A stretch of 64,000 nt of DNA, from the NCBI GenBank assembly GCA_038093515.1, contig JBBPSI010000060.1, positions 1 to 64,000 of the forward strand, in the 5' to 3' direction. Below, in pieces: positions 11,142-23,980 of this stretch (positions are counted from its first letter, which is position 1; each line of letters starts with the position of its first letter). A program made the translations under genes and the position numbers. The notes beneath the pieces were generated by a model. It was not told the origin of the DNA. It worked only from the letters and a program-made list of their open reading frames with translations, and did not search any database. The stretch is from Butyriboletus loyo. Taxonomy: Eukaryota > Basidiomycota > Agaricomycetes > Boletales > Boletaceae.

Positions 11142-11772
11142 AACGTGATCGTGTCGGACCATAAATCCCAAGCGTAAGACGATGCTTAGCATGTCTGATT
11201 ACCATTCGTGCTGATTTGGGAAGATAGAACATACAGAACATGTTGCCCTTATTGATCCTTCTTCGAGGTTCTATTTTCCGAGTGGATCGCGGTGTATCAT
11301 TTAGTCTTTGATGTCGTCGGGCCGTTCTAGAAAGTGACGCTAGTAGAGTTGTTTACTCTCGCTCTCAAATTCGATGCATTGGCTTGTCGTTTTGACCATT
11401 TGCGGAGGTGTTGGAATCTTTCGATGGATCATCTTCTCCGACTTGATTTCTCTCAATTCGGCAGAATGTGTAGATGCATCTAATACGGGTCCAGGTCTAA
11501 TGCCACGCCAAAAAATGAGCTTTTGTTCTTCGGGAATTGGCTGACAGACGAGTTGAATCAGCACCACATATCTCAATGATGGTGCAGTCACTCTGCTCAC
11601 GACGAAAATGAACGACAGTGATGAATTAATAATGGAGGGGTACACTACGATACGATTAAAGCGTCAACACTACAGAAAATGAACGACAGTGATTAAAAAA
11701 TCGAGGGGTAGACTACGATTAAAGCGTCGACGGCGCAAGCTTGTGTATATGGGACGCGGAGCGTATACCTAC
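11142..11772. other. Intergenic with a tandem duplication
   Basis: The region separates convergent genes. A minus-strand frame at 11340-11645 (about 100 codons) is unrecognised. The right part contains a roughly 71-bp tandem duplication (see the repeat at 11604-11729). Confidence 0.5.
11604..11729. repeat. Imperfect tandem duplication, period about 71 bp
   Basis: Two copies start GAAAATGAACGACAGTGAT at 11604 and 11675. Both continue through an A/T-rich stretch, GAGGGGTA, ACTACGAT and GATTAAAGCGTC. The second copy has lost a short internal segment. Confidence 0.85.
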
Positions 11773-12739
11773 CTAACGAGCGTTCTTGGTCATATCTGAC
11801 ACCGAAGCGATCAAGCTTTTGCCAGTGACAGCGTAGGAGAGCAAGGATTCCAAGCAGACAAAGGTGCAGACAAAGATGCAGACTGTGTTCCCAAACCATG
11901 TTATTGGCGTCTCATGCTCATGCGAGTAAAGGGGAGCGTACCATTCACCAGGGGCCTAATGCTGGCTAGGACGTGCGCAAGTCCAAAGGCACCATTGACG
12001 CCCTCACCTCGGGTTGTGCCTACCAAAGCATCAGCGATACCCTTGTCTCCGTTGGATGCGGCCAGCGTGGCGGGGTCGACCTTTGTGGTATTGTGTGATC
12101 TAGTCCAAGCCGTCGTCGGGAACGTCATCGTGGATCTTTGATCCGACTCGGCGAGTACTTGATCCGAGATGAAAACGAGCGCTGTGCCGGGGGCGGGAAC
12201 GTCGACATTGTTAGTCTGGTCACAAATAATGGTCTGAACATCAATGACCCCGACAGGTCGTCCCCCCGAGCTAAAGATATCGCCAAAGGTCTTCCAAGCC
12301 ATCGATGAATGGTACCTGCAAGGGTAGACTGACGTCAGTCTGGTAGTCGTGCATTATAATATCATGAAAGGCGAAGTCACCTATTCAGACCAACTGTAGC
12401 ATAATTATCAGTTACGACCCCAGAGCAATCACGGAGCCAGTACATACGGGCTTGTGTGGCGAAACCGAGTTCTATGCTGAAACCAAACAAAGATCCCTGA
12501 TGAGGTATTGAAACGCCGGGGACCGTTCCAGTCTGAAGCTGCACGCCAAATGACGTTGGTGAAGGAGGATTAGGGAGAGGTTGGGGTTTTAAGATGACAT
12601 TATCGTAGCTGGCAACACCGGTGTAGGATGCAGAGGCCACTGTCTCAGAGGGTTGCTGGACATAAGGGCTGTAGACGATGACGGACGCGTGGGCGATCCC
12701 GATCGCTAGTAAAAAGGAGTGGACGAGGAGAAGATGCAT
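11773..12739 (-). CDS. Secreted protein with GH79-like N-terminus
   Basis: The start ATG (12739) opens a clear signal peptide (MHLLLVHSFLLAIGIAHA). The next 75 or so residues, including LKPQPLPNPPSP and GVSIPHQGSLFGFSIEL, resemble the N-terminus of basidiomycete GH79 beta-glucuronidases. Splicing then gives a very short exon (LGLN) and a long exon with FSSGGRPVGVIDVQ and PAPGTALVFISDQVLAES, which does not continue the GH79 barrel. After another intron the protein ends with a hydrophobic IFVCTFVCLESLLSY segment and a stop at 11773-11775. The later part is reminiscent of secreted agaricomycete glycoproteins, but I do not assign it. The gene may be a real fusion or a truncated GH79 copy; exon borders are moderately certain. 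Confidence 0.55.
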
Positions 12740-14974
12740 GCCTGTGAAATTGCCTACAGAGAGTTGAACGTTAGGAAGTTGATCGATTAATGAACTTCCG
12801 TGCGTCACTTACACTGACTCCTCTACAAAATGACGGGCCAACTGATGGGTGAAGGAAGAAAACACGTCAGGGGAGCTGGACGGCGTGGACGACATTTTGT
12901 CTCCGACTTTACATAACAAAACCGGAGCATAGTCACGAAAACTTTAAATCGTTGGCTCCGACCTGTTAACAAAGACTTCATCCGATTGAATGACTCTAAT
13001 AAGTCGGAGCGACGCCACTGGCCGAGAACACTTGATGACGGCATCGTCACCGACTCGACGATGGACTGCCAAAGTTTCTGCAAGCAGCAAGACGTATCGC
13101 TTGACTACTCTACCACAGGCCAGTTCAAAAACGAGCGAAGCCCTTCCAATGCACTTTTCAGAAATGTTGATCAGTCCCGAGCTCGTGAACTGAATCAAGA
13201 ATTGAGTACGCATACCAAGTGATTCAGACGCTTGTAACAAGATTCATTCCCGATTCAAACTGGTCCGCCCAGATCAAGCACAGCATTTTCTCGTACGCAC
13301 GAATACCTGCATAGCTCGGACTTGTCAGAAAATTAGTTTCAGATGACGCATGCCGTTCTATAGGTTTCTAGCAGTTACAGTGTCGCATAGACCTATGCTC
13401 GTCTAGGATGGGGAGCAAAAATGCCCACCCGCCAACCGCTGCTAGTACCCACCCTTCGTCGGACCTCTAGTACATCAGTAACATGGCAATTTTTGCAATA
13501 ACGTAGGTTAGGTTATCTGCAACCTACAAAATGCTAGTCATCTCATTTACAGTCTCTCATAGTATGGTCGCGTGATCCGTTCTGTTTAATTTCCTTGAGC
13601 CAGTGGTGGGTACAAAGGGTGCTCTCTACACTGAATGTCTGAAGGGTCGACATTCTGTCCTGTTTTCTTTGATGAAGGTCGCACAACGAAGACGGGGTGT
13701 TGATGAAGTCGCAGATATTCCAGAGTCGTGGGGCGGCCAAACACGAAATCGCGAATAGCACCGAAGAAGGGTTGGACGAAGTGTCGGTACGTTCGCGATG
13801 TGTTACTGGCAAGCCTGTCAAAACGTACATCAAATCATTCCCTGACCTCATAGTAGGACGTACCGGGCAGCCAGTCCACGACTCAAGAGAGCGGTCGTTT
13901 CCATGCCATTTGCGTCACAGAGTCGGAAGCTTCATCATGTGGGAGTGAATGGATCCGGAGACGCTCAAAGCTGGTCAAAGCTTGTGGAGATTACATCTTC
14001 TGTTCTCCGTCTTTAGTTTTGCTTGTTACACATCCCTCCATCATGCGCTGTCGAGGTATTGACCTTTGCGAGTCGTGGGTTTGCGGTGTCTCTTTTTGCA
14101 CTCGAACAGTAAATTCCCGATAGAGATGTTCCCCGGGAGTTTATGGATGACGACGCATCCGGACCATATGCCAGTAAATCGGGTACTCGTTTGACTGTCT
14201 TGTCCAGGTTGCGGTCCTCGTTCCTACTCGCTTCAAGTATTGGCCTCCGCCGCTCGTTGCGCCATCCATCCCTCCTTCAACGAATCCACGGCCTCGCTCG
14301 TCTCGTCTCACCTTGTGAGACTTCGTCATAGCTTTCGTTGTCCCCCGGAACAGCTACGTTGCCTTTCAGTTCGTTCTGCATTTGCACAATCCGTTCGTAC
14401 GTTCTTCGATTACTTGTACCTTTTTATCGGCGAGCCTTTGTCTAGGCCCCTGAGGCGGGGTCAGGCCAAGCCCAAACAAAAATGGTACAAGGTCGTTTTG
14501 GTGGCAAGCATGCCGCCGTCGTGGCCCGACTCGCTTCTGGTTGGATTTCCTACTCTTCAAACCTGGGAGAGTCGAGCAGAAAGGATCGAAATGGACAGTC
14601 GGGTATATTCAAGAGGCACATCATGAGTAATTGAGGGGTGCTCAACGAAGAATGGTTCGACGATGTCAATGATCAGTAGTAGACGGCACCGGGAACTCGT
14701 CACAATGTCGCAGGGTGCAGCACCAGCTGGAAAGGGGTACATCAATGGGACACCCAGTCAGAGTGATGGTGCAGAGTTGAGGCCCAACTTCGACCCAAGA
14801 GTCCCGGTCCAGTCTACACGTTTCTACCAAAGCCTGAGGGAGTGGTGGCTGTATTTCCAAACTGTGTTGCTACTGATACTTGACGAGAATGCTCGATCAT
14901 CACATATCGCCGTTGAAATCGTACTGCCAATCGTGAGTCCTTCAACCCGAAAAGAGAATGCTGATATGATCCTC
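12740..14974. other. Long intergenic stretch, no supported gene
   Basis: Several frames of 60-130 codons exist on both strands (for example plus 14240-14626 and plus 14704-15076, the latter starting MSQGAAPAGKGYI). None shows a recognisable domain, signal peptide or coherent splice chain. The last one overlaps the 3' end of the acyl-CoA oxidase gene in antisense. Confidence 0.45.
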
Positions 14975-17723
14975 TCAAAGTCGACTCTTTGCGACACCTG
15001 CTATCCTCCTCCCTTCCTCCAACATCGGCTTGAGGCTCTCCTGCAACTAGCTGAGCAAGTGCGACCAAAATCATGATCGCGAGACTTACTTCGTATCCAG
15101 GAGTGGTATTTGTCTGATTGAGTGGCTCAAGCTGAGCACGATTCCATAGCTCCTCATAGACCCGTCCACTGGACACACCGAGCGCACTGGGTGTGGGAAT
15201 GGGTAAGTGAACCATCCAATCAATTAGAACGAAACGTACCTATCCAGCGCCCAGTCGGGAAAGGAGAATGCGTCGGTGAACCCGACAGCATTAGGAAGAA
15301 TCCGAAGACAGACAGTGTTGATGGCTGCACGTAAGTCTTGTGTCGGGTCCGTCTGGTCGGTTCCGTGTTGCAACAACTTGAATGTAAAGAGATCGACCAA
15401 GGCATCCTCCGCAGTGGACAGTAGGTACTGGATGTAGCGGTCAGAGTGACAAGCAATGCGAGTTCAATAGAACCGTTCGGACTTACGAGAAGATATAAAT
15501 CCCTGAGAGCACAACTTTCGTTGTGTGGCAGTTGATTCAGAGCGGCAACCATATCGCCCACCTGAGTCGCTACGAATGCCTCGGTAATAGCTTTCGAGAG
15601 TCTGTGATTAATGCCGGCGTCAGGATGATTCGAGCTTCGTGCGGCACTCTTGACTGCTAGTGCGGCACGCCACTCCAGGAGATGTATGATTGCCGCATGG
15701 TCCTGCCACATCGCTGTACTAACCACTGGTCGGTTTGACTGGCTGCCGCTGAGAAGACGAAGATAATTTGAATGCAAACCCAAAGGTCGGTCCGGAGCTG
15801 AAACTAAGAGGTTGTATGACTTGAGAGCCGCACGGACGACCTGCCCATCCAGCACGAAATTGTCCCCTTCATAGCTAACAGATCGTGAGCAAAAGGGGTC
15901 AGATTTCTGAGTCAACATACGTAGCGGCAGGAAGATAGTCTGCATAAAGACGTCCGATCCCAGCAAACATGCTGTAACCATGACCACCCAATGCACGACG
16001 AGCGTTCTCGAGACCATCAATAGTTTCAGTGGTGACCAGGACCTTTAGCCCACAAAGCATAGCATGAATCTCGGCAAGGTACCCCAAGTCACCCTGCTCG
16101 ATTCGCTCACTTAGAGCGGAAAAGAATTTGGTCTGGGGACTTGTTCAGGCAGAGACATCTCTCCACGAGGAAATACGGACCGCTTGACGACCCAAACCAA
16201 TGAATACATACGAACGCGAGAGTATAGGGAGAAGGCGATAATAAGTGGAAGGGTATTTGATAACTTGGCGCTCCAATCCATGATAGTCAGGTTCTCCTTG
16301 TCTGCGGACAGTGGTATAGCGGATCGCAATAGTGATGCCTTTTCTTCCAGTTCAGTGGAAGAAATATTCCCGGAGTTGGGGACATACCTCTTGCGAGAGT
16401 CCAACCAGCAGTTGTCACCACACTAAAAGCAGCCATTAGAAGTAGAAGCTATATTAGTAGCTCTGACTACCTCGCACGGATATACATCATCTGTAGGAGT
16501 ATTGAGTATATAAACAAGCCTGAAACACAACGGACATACGCCTCCAAAACTATGCTTCGGATTCAGAGGCGTAATATACCGACCGTCTTCAGCAACCATT
16601 GCGAATTTCGAGAACATGTTCTTCCGGGGTATTCTGACATGATCAAATCTAGCGAATCCGTTGTCCAATGCAGCTAATCCTGAGAAGCAGTCGACCATCA
16701 ATTTGGATGACAACATGAATGAGACCATTACCTCCCCCAGCCTTAGGGCCGATATCCCCAGCAGTAACCCCCGGGCATAGAGAATGATCCTCTGGATGAT
16801 ATGAGACAGTATGAAAGAGGTGACAAATTTAGAACGAACCCAATGACCTCAACTGGACAAGAAAGAGGTGGGGGCCCACGTCCTTGCCTCCTGGCAAAAT
16901 TAACTTGGCTTGCACGATTCCGTGTGTGGCTGTCTTGCCCAGAGCACCTATCCACCACTTTGTGCTAGTCAGGGTCGGTGAATGGAGCTCAAATTCCTGG
17001 GTGTTAGGAAGATAAGTTGCTGTTGTTTCCAACCTCGCGACATTTGTACCGTGGCCAAGCTCGGTCTGGAGATAACATCTGTGATGATTCAGAATCAGAC
17101 ACAAACGCAGTGCGCGGTGAAAGGTGGTTACCCGTGTATCCCTTTGTTAGCTACGAGTTCCCAATACTCATCTACTAATTCAGCAGATCCCTGACCAACG
17201 AAGACGGGTTGAAACGCTACCACAGAGTAAATGTGTGGACAGTGGACCAAATGGTTGCTGTTACATACCGAGGTCGTGCAACGTAATCGGAAGTGATTCT
17301 GACAGGATTGACATGGCTTGAGCTGTCTGTTCCGACGTCCATCGGTGTAATCTCTGCAATTCTGTCAAGCGTTTTGTGATGGCGAGAGCCCTCTTGTACG
17401 CTTCAACCCTTCCCACGAAATTCCTTGACATTTTGCCCGTAAGCTGCCTCAGAGGGACCCCGTCTGAAGTAGCTGGGCTCACCTGGACGACTTGTCGAAC
17501 ACTGGTTCCTTACGGAGAACGCTTTCAATTTGCTCAAAGCTTTCCCATTTGCGTCTGCCAGCTGTGTCGAATCATCCCAAATGAGTTAAACGTCATCTTG
17601 GGCAGCACTGACCACAAAGCAGTCACCGAAGAGATATTCCCGAATCGTTTGCAGGTCAAACGAGACCCCGTCCCGAGCTTCCTTCAAATCAATAGCTGTT
17701 TGCGCATTCAAGTCCAGTGCCAT
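14975..17723 (-). CDS. Peroxisomal acyl-CoA oxidase
   Basis: This FAD enzyme catalyses the first, H2O2-producing step of peroxisomal beta-oxidation. The gene is split into many small exons. The N-terminal part shows [21 protein letters not shown] (just after the chosen ATG at 17723) and [15 protein letters not shown]. The central domain has [35 protein letters not shown] and [14 protein letters not shown]. The C-terminal domains have [28 protein letters not shown] and [18 protein letters not shown], then [18 protein letters not shown]. Splicing at 15088/15043 gives a final exon ending AKSRL-stop at 14975-14977, so SRL is a PTS1 signal. The start is uncertain; upstream in-frame ATGs exist near 17760 and 17945. 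Confidence 0.93.
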
Positions 17724-18592
17724 TGCCACAGAGGTAAACACAACGAATTCGGCACCGTGCATGTGTACATTTTGTTCAGGAAGAGACATCGCGTGACCGG
17801 TGAATACACACTGCCGGCCCGGGTACTGGATTATATAATCAGGATAGAAAACCTGACTTGGAATGTCGCCACGGATCATAAGTACTCTATTAGCGGACGG
17901 GGTCCTGAGACTTGAGGTCAAGAATGAGACCGTCGAAACTTTCAAGCTTACCCGACTTACTTGAGCCGCACGACCTCACCTTTGACCTCGATCGAGGCCT
18001 CACCGCTCTGGTCTGCGAGAAGAGTATGATTCGCCGACGCACTTTCAGATTTGAATCTGACTATTTCAAGTCCGGTAAGAATACGTCTAGGAAATGCAAC
18101 CAGTTCGCCGATACTAGTACACAACGATACTCTGCAAGGTTTGGTTCGTATGTTGTGTTCTCTGCATCGCCGGACACGGGCTCTATCATAGCGTATGTCT
18201 GCCTCCATATCTATTACTCTTACAGCTAGATCCAAATGTTAGACCGCTTGCGCCCGTTCTCCACTTAGCTTGGGTTTACTTTAGTTTACCCTGTGAACAA
18301 ATAGCAAACAGCACCACTATTCCTAATCCGGCTTGCATACTGCGACGAACTATGGGAGTAGTGTTGTCTGTTCGGTTTGAAGATGAGCTACTAGGTGAAA
18401 ACTGTCTCGCATTTTGGGTCTAGCTGTAATTTGCGACTTCAAGCACTAGATCCGCAGCGAGTCACATACTAGTAATCAGCAACAATTCGCGTCAGGTGAG
18501 TTCATTGTTCGGCTGTCCAGTCTTCGATACGGAGAACGTATAAGTAGACAGCATGAGGTGACACCCTCTCATTGACAAGCCCCTGGTTCACA
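17724..18592. other. Shared upstream region of acyl-CoA oxidase and ELO elongase
   Basis: The two lipid genes are divergent across about 870 bp. Open frames at 17912-18229 (plus) and 17957-18235 (minus) overlap each other and have no recognisable domain. I see no additional gene. Confidence 0.5.
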
Positions 18593-19811
18593 ATGCCCTA
18601 CTTGGCTGACTTCATCCTTTCCTACGTCACTGCCGACCGTATTCCGATACATCTTACCTCGTATATACCAGGCAAGACCCCATTCTCGACATGGCCTACG
18701 GTCATCAGCATGGTTGTGACATATCTTGTCGTCGTATTCGGGACTCGCGAAACGATGAAGGACAAAGTACCTTTGAAGTTGACCACCTTATTCCGAGCAC
18801 ACAATCTAGCATTGAGTGTTGGGAGCCTTGTCCTCATGGCACTTATTGGTGAAGAGGCATTCTCGAATTGGCTGAAGCCCGGGATAGGCACATACGGCTC
18901 GCTGTGCGCCAGCGAAGCCTACACGCAGGTAAGTCTTCTAATACGACTTGATTACGCGACTGAACACACATCGTTCTTCAAGAGAATGGAGTTCTACTTG
19001 ATGCTGAATTATGCCTTCAAGTACTACGAGTTCATTGACACGGTCTTCATGGCGCTGAGGAAGAAACCTCTCGGTGGGTATCCTGCGTTCACTGCCGATA
19101 ACCACTCTGATGAATCGACCAAAAAAGCATTCCTGCATGTGTATCACCATGCGGCTACGGCGATTTTGGTATTTGTCCAGCTGAATGGTCGATCAACAAT
19201 GGTAGGCATCATCTATTGTGCACTTTAGCACGCGAACTTTGTCTTTTCTTTTCTAGTGCTGGGTCCCGGCATTCCTTAACCTCGGCGTTCACGTGTTGAT
19301 GTGTGCGTGTCAGACACCTTCGTGAAGTATACTTCATACTCATGCACAGCCCAAAGATTACTATTACTATGCCACAGCTGGTGGTGCCAAACTATGGGTA
19401 TGCATTATTCATTTAATCACAACGGACCTTGGTTCACGTTGAATGTGACTCAGTGGAAGCAACACCTTACGACGATCCAGATTACCCAATTCATAATCAT
19501 TCTAGGAGCAGTGTCCTTCACCAGTGAGTGTCAAAATATCATCGTCTCTCGTCTTGTTTAAATATGACATCGTCGTAGGCTATCAGTATATTGCGTATAA
19601 TTGGTTCTCTGGATATCTCCCTCATATGGGGGATTGTGCTCTTACACCCACCTCGGTCATCGTCGGGAGTGGGCTCATCTTCAGCTATCTGCTATTGTTC
19701 ATCGACTTCTTCTATAAAACATACCTGCAGAAAACTGGATCGCATAGCTTGGCGACGTGGCCGCGGTTGGCTATACCTCAACACTCCAAATTAGTCGTGG
19801 TTGATCGGTAG
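18593..19811 (+). CDS. ELO-family very-long-chain fatty-acid elongase
   Basis: It is the condensing 3-ketoacyl-CoA synthase of ER fatty-acid elongation. Seven exons join in frame to 296 residues: 18593-18928, 18983-19073, 19128-19201, 19257-19302, 19357-19397, 19454-19523, 19579-19811. Motifs are YEFIDTVFMALRKKPL, the catalytic HVYHHAATA (HxxHH, rebuilt by removing the 54-nt intron 19074-19127), HVLMYYYYYATAGG and YNWFSGYLP. Multiple hydrophobic helices are seen. Splice junctions 2, 4 and 6 each restore family-conserved residues, so the model is firm. ELO substrate chain length cannot be told from sequence alone. Confidence 0.95.
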
Positions 19812-21001
19812 TGACTATGTGGTGCAGGCGATGTTGTGGCAAGTTACAGGATCTACATCGTCATCATTTTGTTGCTCCTGTCAGGAGCTCACGACGCGTG
19901 CGCATTCCCTTAGGGTCCATCCGCCGGTCGTCCGTCTTTCCTTCGTCCCGTACTCTATCGTTGGTCCATCTTTTCTTCATCCCTTACTCCATCGTTTTTT
20001 CTTCGTACGATACTCCACCACTCCCTCATCACTCCCTTCTTTCGTCCGTGCCACTTTCCTTTCCCGCCATTTGTAGTGTTCTCTGCATGCATGTATATAA
20101 GATCCTTGATAGAACAGCGTCTTCTCACTTCTTGACTCACTTCTCCTGTTCAAGTTCTGAGATTCATCATGACAAATTGAATGACCGACAGGTGACGGAA
20201 GACTGCCCCGCCGCTTTCTTGTTGTCTTCTCCCTCACCTTCATGTCTCGGCTTACTAATTACCTTCCCCTCCGAACTCGCGACATATCCCACAGCGGACT
20301 GCTTACACTACTCGCCTTGTGACCGAACTGGTGTTTGATATATTATAGTTCGTTTTCCCTCTCTCCTGCTTAGAGTCGGATGTACATTGTATCATACATT
20401 CGCATTTACGATCAAACCCCACAATGGTAGGGGAACGAACGCTCGGACAAGGCTGCAAAAGAGATGACGAGTCCTCCGTCAACATTTAGCTGTCAGAAAA
20501 CGCACCATTGCTCACCATTGAACGGGAAATTCATCGTCCATCAGCACACAGACGCTGTCGTAGATGCGGAGGGTTGTGACCAGACACACTGGCCGACGTT
20601 GTTCCCCGAAGGTCTCTCTCCGTTAGTGGCCGTCCTTGAAAAAATTTGCCCATGTGCGTATGTGTGAAGGGTCGCCCTCTGTTCCGAATGGCAAGTAGCG
20701 CCCACACGCAAGGCAGCGGCGAACCCGAGAACCTGATTTCGTTCTCTTCGAAACTACCAGGGATGTTGAACAAATTCCACCGGATTGCTGCATCGTCCGG
20801 ACAACAGTCGTCCACCTAGCAGTTGGCAAGCATGGGAAACCTCACCTCACGTCAAAGTGAAGGCGAAAAAAACGCAGTGTCAAGAAGCAAATATTTGGGA
20901 ACGACGACAGTTATCCTTGATTGCTTTCGTTCTGATATGATACAGAATTTCCACCAAACAAGCCACGAACGTTGGTATATGTGGTACTTCGACACTAAAT
21001 T
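19812..21001. other. Intergenic, pyrimidine-rich, no supported gene
   Basis: Around 19930-20050 the plus strand is strongly pyrimidine-rich. It carries three degenerate direct copies of a TTCTTCATCCCTTACTCCATCG-like unit of roughly 30 bp. Frames at 20464-20667 (plus) and 20531-20815 (minus) are unrecognised. The ELO and acylaminoacyl-peptidase genes converge here. Confidence 0.5.
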
Positions 21002-23498
21002 TCACTTTCCCTGCGTAAATGCCCGAAACCAGTCCCGCCCAGCCTCAAACACTACTCTCGCGGTCTCCACGCCGTCGAGCGGATGTGTCTCCTTCGGGAA
21101 CACCAACATCTCCACCACCCGTCCTCTTCCCTTCAGCACATGATAATACCCCCGTCCTTGCGTCGGCGGCACGCGGAGATCGTCCTCGCCCAATAACATC
21201 AACACCGGCGTCTTCACGCGATCCACGTGTGCGATCGGCGAGGCAGCATAGAGCGTGGCGAAGCTAGCCGGGGTGACGTGCGTGCCGGGTTCAAACGGCA
21301 GTCCGAACTCACGGAAAGGCCAGTCAGAGATGTCGGAAGCGCAGAGCTCGCCGGCTGAGATGACGGGGTTGCGCATGACTGCTGCGCTGAACACGTCGGG
21401 GTACTGGCCGATGACTGCCAAGTTCGTTCATGAGCTCGCTGGATCGACTGAGAGTGAGGATGGGGGTTTGGAGACTTACGATGCGCGGCGAGGAAGCCCC
21501 CGTGGCTTCCACCCTGGACAACTTGTCTTCCTGGTTCAGAAAATCCGAGATTGATGAGTTCTTCGACCGTCGCGATACAGTCCACCACGTCGAGTGTCCC
21601 GCACTTCCCGAGTAGATCCTGGATGTATTTTTCGCCAAAACCCATAGACCCAGTGTAGTTCGGCAACGATATGGTATCTGGAAGTTTGATTCAATCAGGT
21701 GCCTGGATAAAGGATACATAGGTACTCACAGCCTTCAAGGGCGTAAGCGAGAACACCTGGTGTGAAGGACGTCACATTGGTCGCGTGAGGTCCTCCATGT
21801 GGAATCGTCAAACAGACAGGTTTGCGTCCTCGCACCGACTCTTTCGATCGAATGACGATAGTCTCGACGGGATGTCTATTTGGAATGGGTATGATACATG
21901 CATCAAGGCGATCAATAGCTTCCTGTACTGTAACTTGAATCAGGGCTGGGAGTTGTTTCTTCGAATTATGTGATACGCACATTTCGGAGAAATAGCTGGC
22001 CTGTCAAGGACATGGATATTTTCTGGGAATCCGTCTTGTGTCAAAGTCAAAAGAACGGTTTCAGGTGGAGAGGTTGGGGTGCTCCGCGAGCATATCACCG
22101 AGCACGCTCCGTCGGTTCCGAGTAAACTCCAGCTATACAATGCTTGGCCATCCTGGACAGGTGTCAGGTCGGTTACGGCGCCGCTTTCCACGTTGATTGA
22201 GATCAATGTCGGACGAGAACGCCAAAGCGACTGTGCCAAGACGTATGTCGTATCGCCGAATCTGAGAAATGGGCTTTCGGCCAAGTTGTACTCAGTGTAC
22301 AGACCTGGGAACTCCTTAGCCGAGGGATCATATACTGCATCTACAAGGAGCCTGTCGCCCACACTACCCTCTAGGTCACGAACATGAAGGGATACTGTGG
22401 AAGCGTGCGCACCGCCCACGGGATTGGACAGCCAGAATAAAGTCGTTGGAACACAATCTTTGTCAAATAGGACACGCGGTGAACGAGAGGAGCGCCCTGG
22501 TGTCTCGATTTCAACGGACTTGCACACCGTGGTTGTGGCTGTTTGTGGACTTTCGCTCGGAATGATGAGTTCCCATATACTGGTCGGTCGATTGAAACAT
22601 CCTTTGACGCCCAACAGCTTTCCATCTCCAGTTTGTTCGTATCCGGTGGCATAGAGACGTGTCTCGGTAACGAAAGTGGCCTGGCCGAATAGGACAGGAG
22701 TATCGGGGGGTTGGTCTAGTGACAACGCTGTGATAGAGGCAGTTGGTGTGGTGTCGATGCCACCATGCGAAACGTCGTTCTGGGACCGCCAGCGAAACAC
22801 GAATAGAGCAGGTCGTTTCTTGGTATACAACTGTTCGCCAAAATGGGGAACGAAGCGGAACTTTGGGTATGGATCATCTCCCTGTTTCTCGGTAGTGTCG
22901 GGGTTAGCTTCTGCGGTGTACACTAATGCGGTTTCGGACGGACTGAATGAGAATGATTTAAAGACATCTAAGGGGGTGGAAGGAATCAGTTGACGAGAAA
23001 AGTATGTCAGGGAATGTTATACCATCTGTGTGGAACTGCCCATGTTGCTTCGTGACCTCCAGCGATGCCTCAAGCTGAGTCCCCGACCAGACTTCCACAT
23101 AGCGTTTCTTTGCACCGTTAGCGTCGGATATCTCTTTGAGAAATGCATGGCGCTTCTCTGACGGTGCACAAAGGAAAGCGGAGATTTCTGACGAGTCCTG
23201 GCTGATCGATGAGGATATCACTGGCGAATCGATTGGTGAATCTGTGCTACGCAGGGTGAGTGTTTTTGTGATGGATCGCTTCGCATTTCGTTCGTGATCG
23301 CGTATTGAATAGGAAATGCGGACGACTGCGAGGATAAAGAGTCGAGTGGGAAAGCCGAAGATGGAATGGAAGGTAAACTTGCTGACCCGATACGCCAGAT
23401 GTAGTCGTAGTGGTGATAAACTTGGCCGACGTTGGGACAGGCAGCTCTGCGAGCTCTTTGTAGAAGAAGGAAGAACCACTGTAGGAGAGGGATGACAT
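21002..23498 (-). CDS. Acylaminoacyl-peptidase (S9 prolyl-oligopeptidase family)
   Basis: The enzyme removes N-acylated residues from short peptides, probably in the cytosol. Six exons join in frame to 736 residues: 23498-23387, 23325-23023, 22967-21981, 21927-21730, 21677-21480, 21414-21002. Residues 1-480 or so form the expected beta-propeller region (for example YTKKRPALFVFRWRS). The catalytic alpha/beta-hydrolase domain has TIPHGGPHATNV, NYTGSMGFGEKYIQDLLG, the nucleophile motif GGSHGGFLAAH (exon 5), LMLLGEDDLRVPP (Asp) and FPKETHPLDGVET (His). The length matches the acyl-peptide hydrolase family. No signal peptide is seen. Confidence 0.94.
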
Positions 23499-23980
23499 CT
23501 TGATACTAGGATATGTGATAGTAGCTTTCGAACTGATTATCTACCACGTGGGGTCCGTAGTATGAGTCACGTTCATAGAACGCAAATCTTCCACAACGTT
23601 CCGTATGTGTACTGTGCATTTTTCAAAGCTGACTTTGTGGACAGATTGCTCAGATGCTAGGCAACAGCTGATACTCGGGTAGATGTTGGATTAAACATCT
23701 GAGGTCAGTTACTGAAGCGACAACCGTCACGGTAAAACCACGCGTCAGCCGAGGTCGTTCCAGGTTCAAACTCCACCGCTAGTAGGGTGTGTCAGATGGG
23801 CCTCTGATTGCGCGGCTTCTCTGGTCGACCGATCGTGCGACGGTCATTCGGAGTCTGTGGTAAGAAAACCTTTGTCAGGCGTTCCCAGTCCAGGCTTGAG
23901 AACAACCTATATATCCCATGTGGCCTCCGGCTTACATCCCATCCCCTCCAACTTAACCACCTCCCTCCATTTCATCTAAC
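23499..23980. promoter_or_regulatory. Bidirectional promoter region, peptidase / SDR
   Basis: About 480 bp separates two divergent start codons. The stretch next to the SDR start is pyrimidine-rich (CTCCAACTTAACCACCTCCC), typical of basidiomycete core promoters. No other gene is seen. Confidence 0.5.

Noticed and set aside
14704..15076. Plus-strand frame starting MSQGAAPAGKGYI
   Set aside because: It has no domain or homology I recognise and overlaps the acyl-CoA oxidase 3' exon in antisense.
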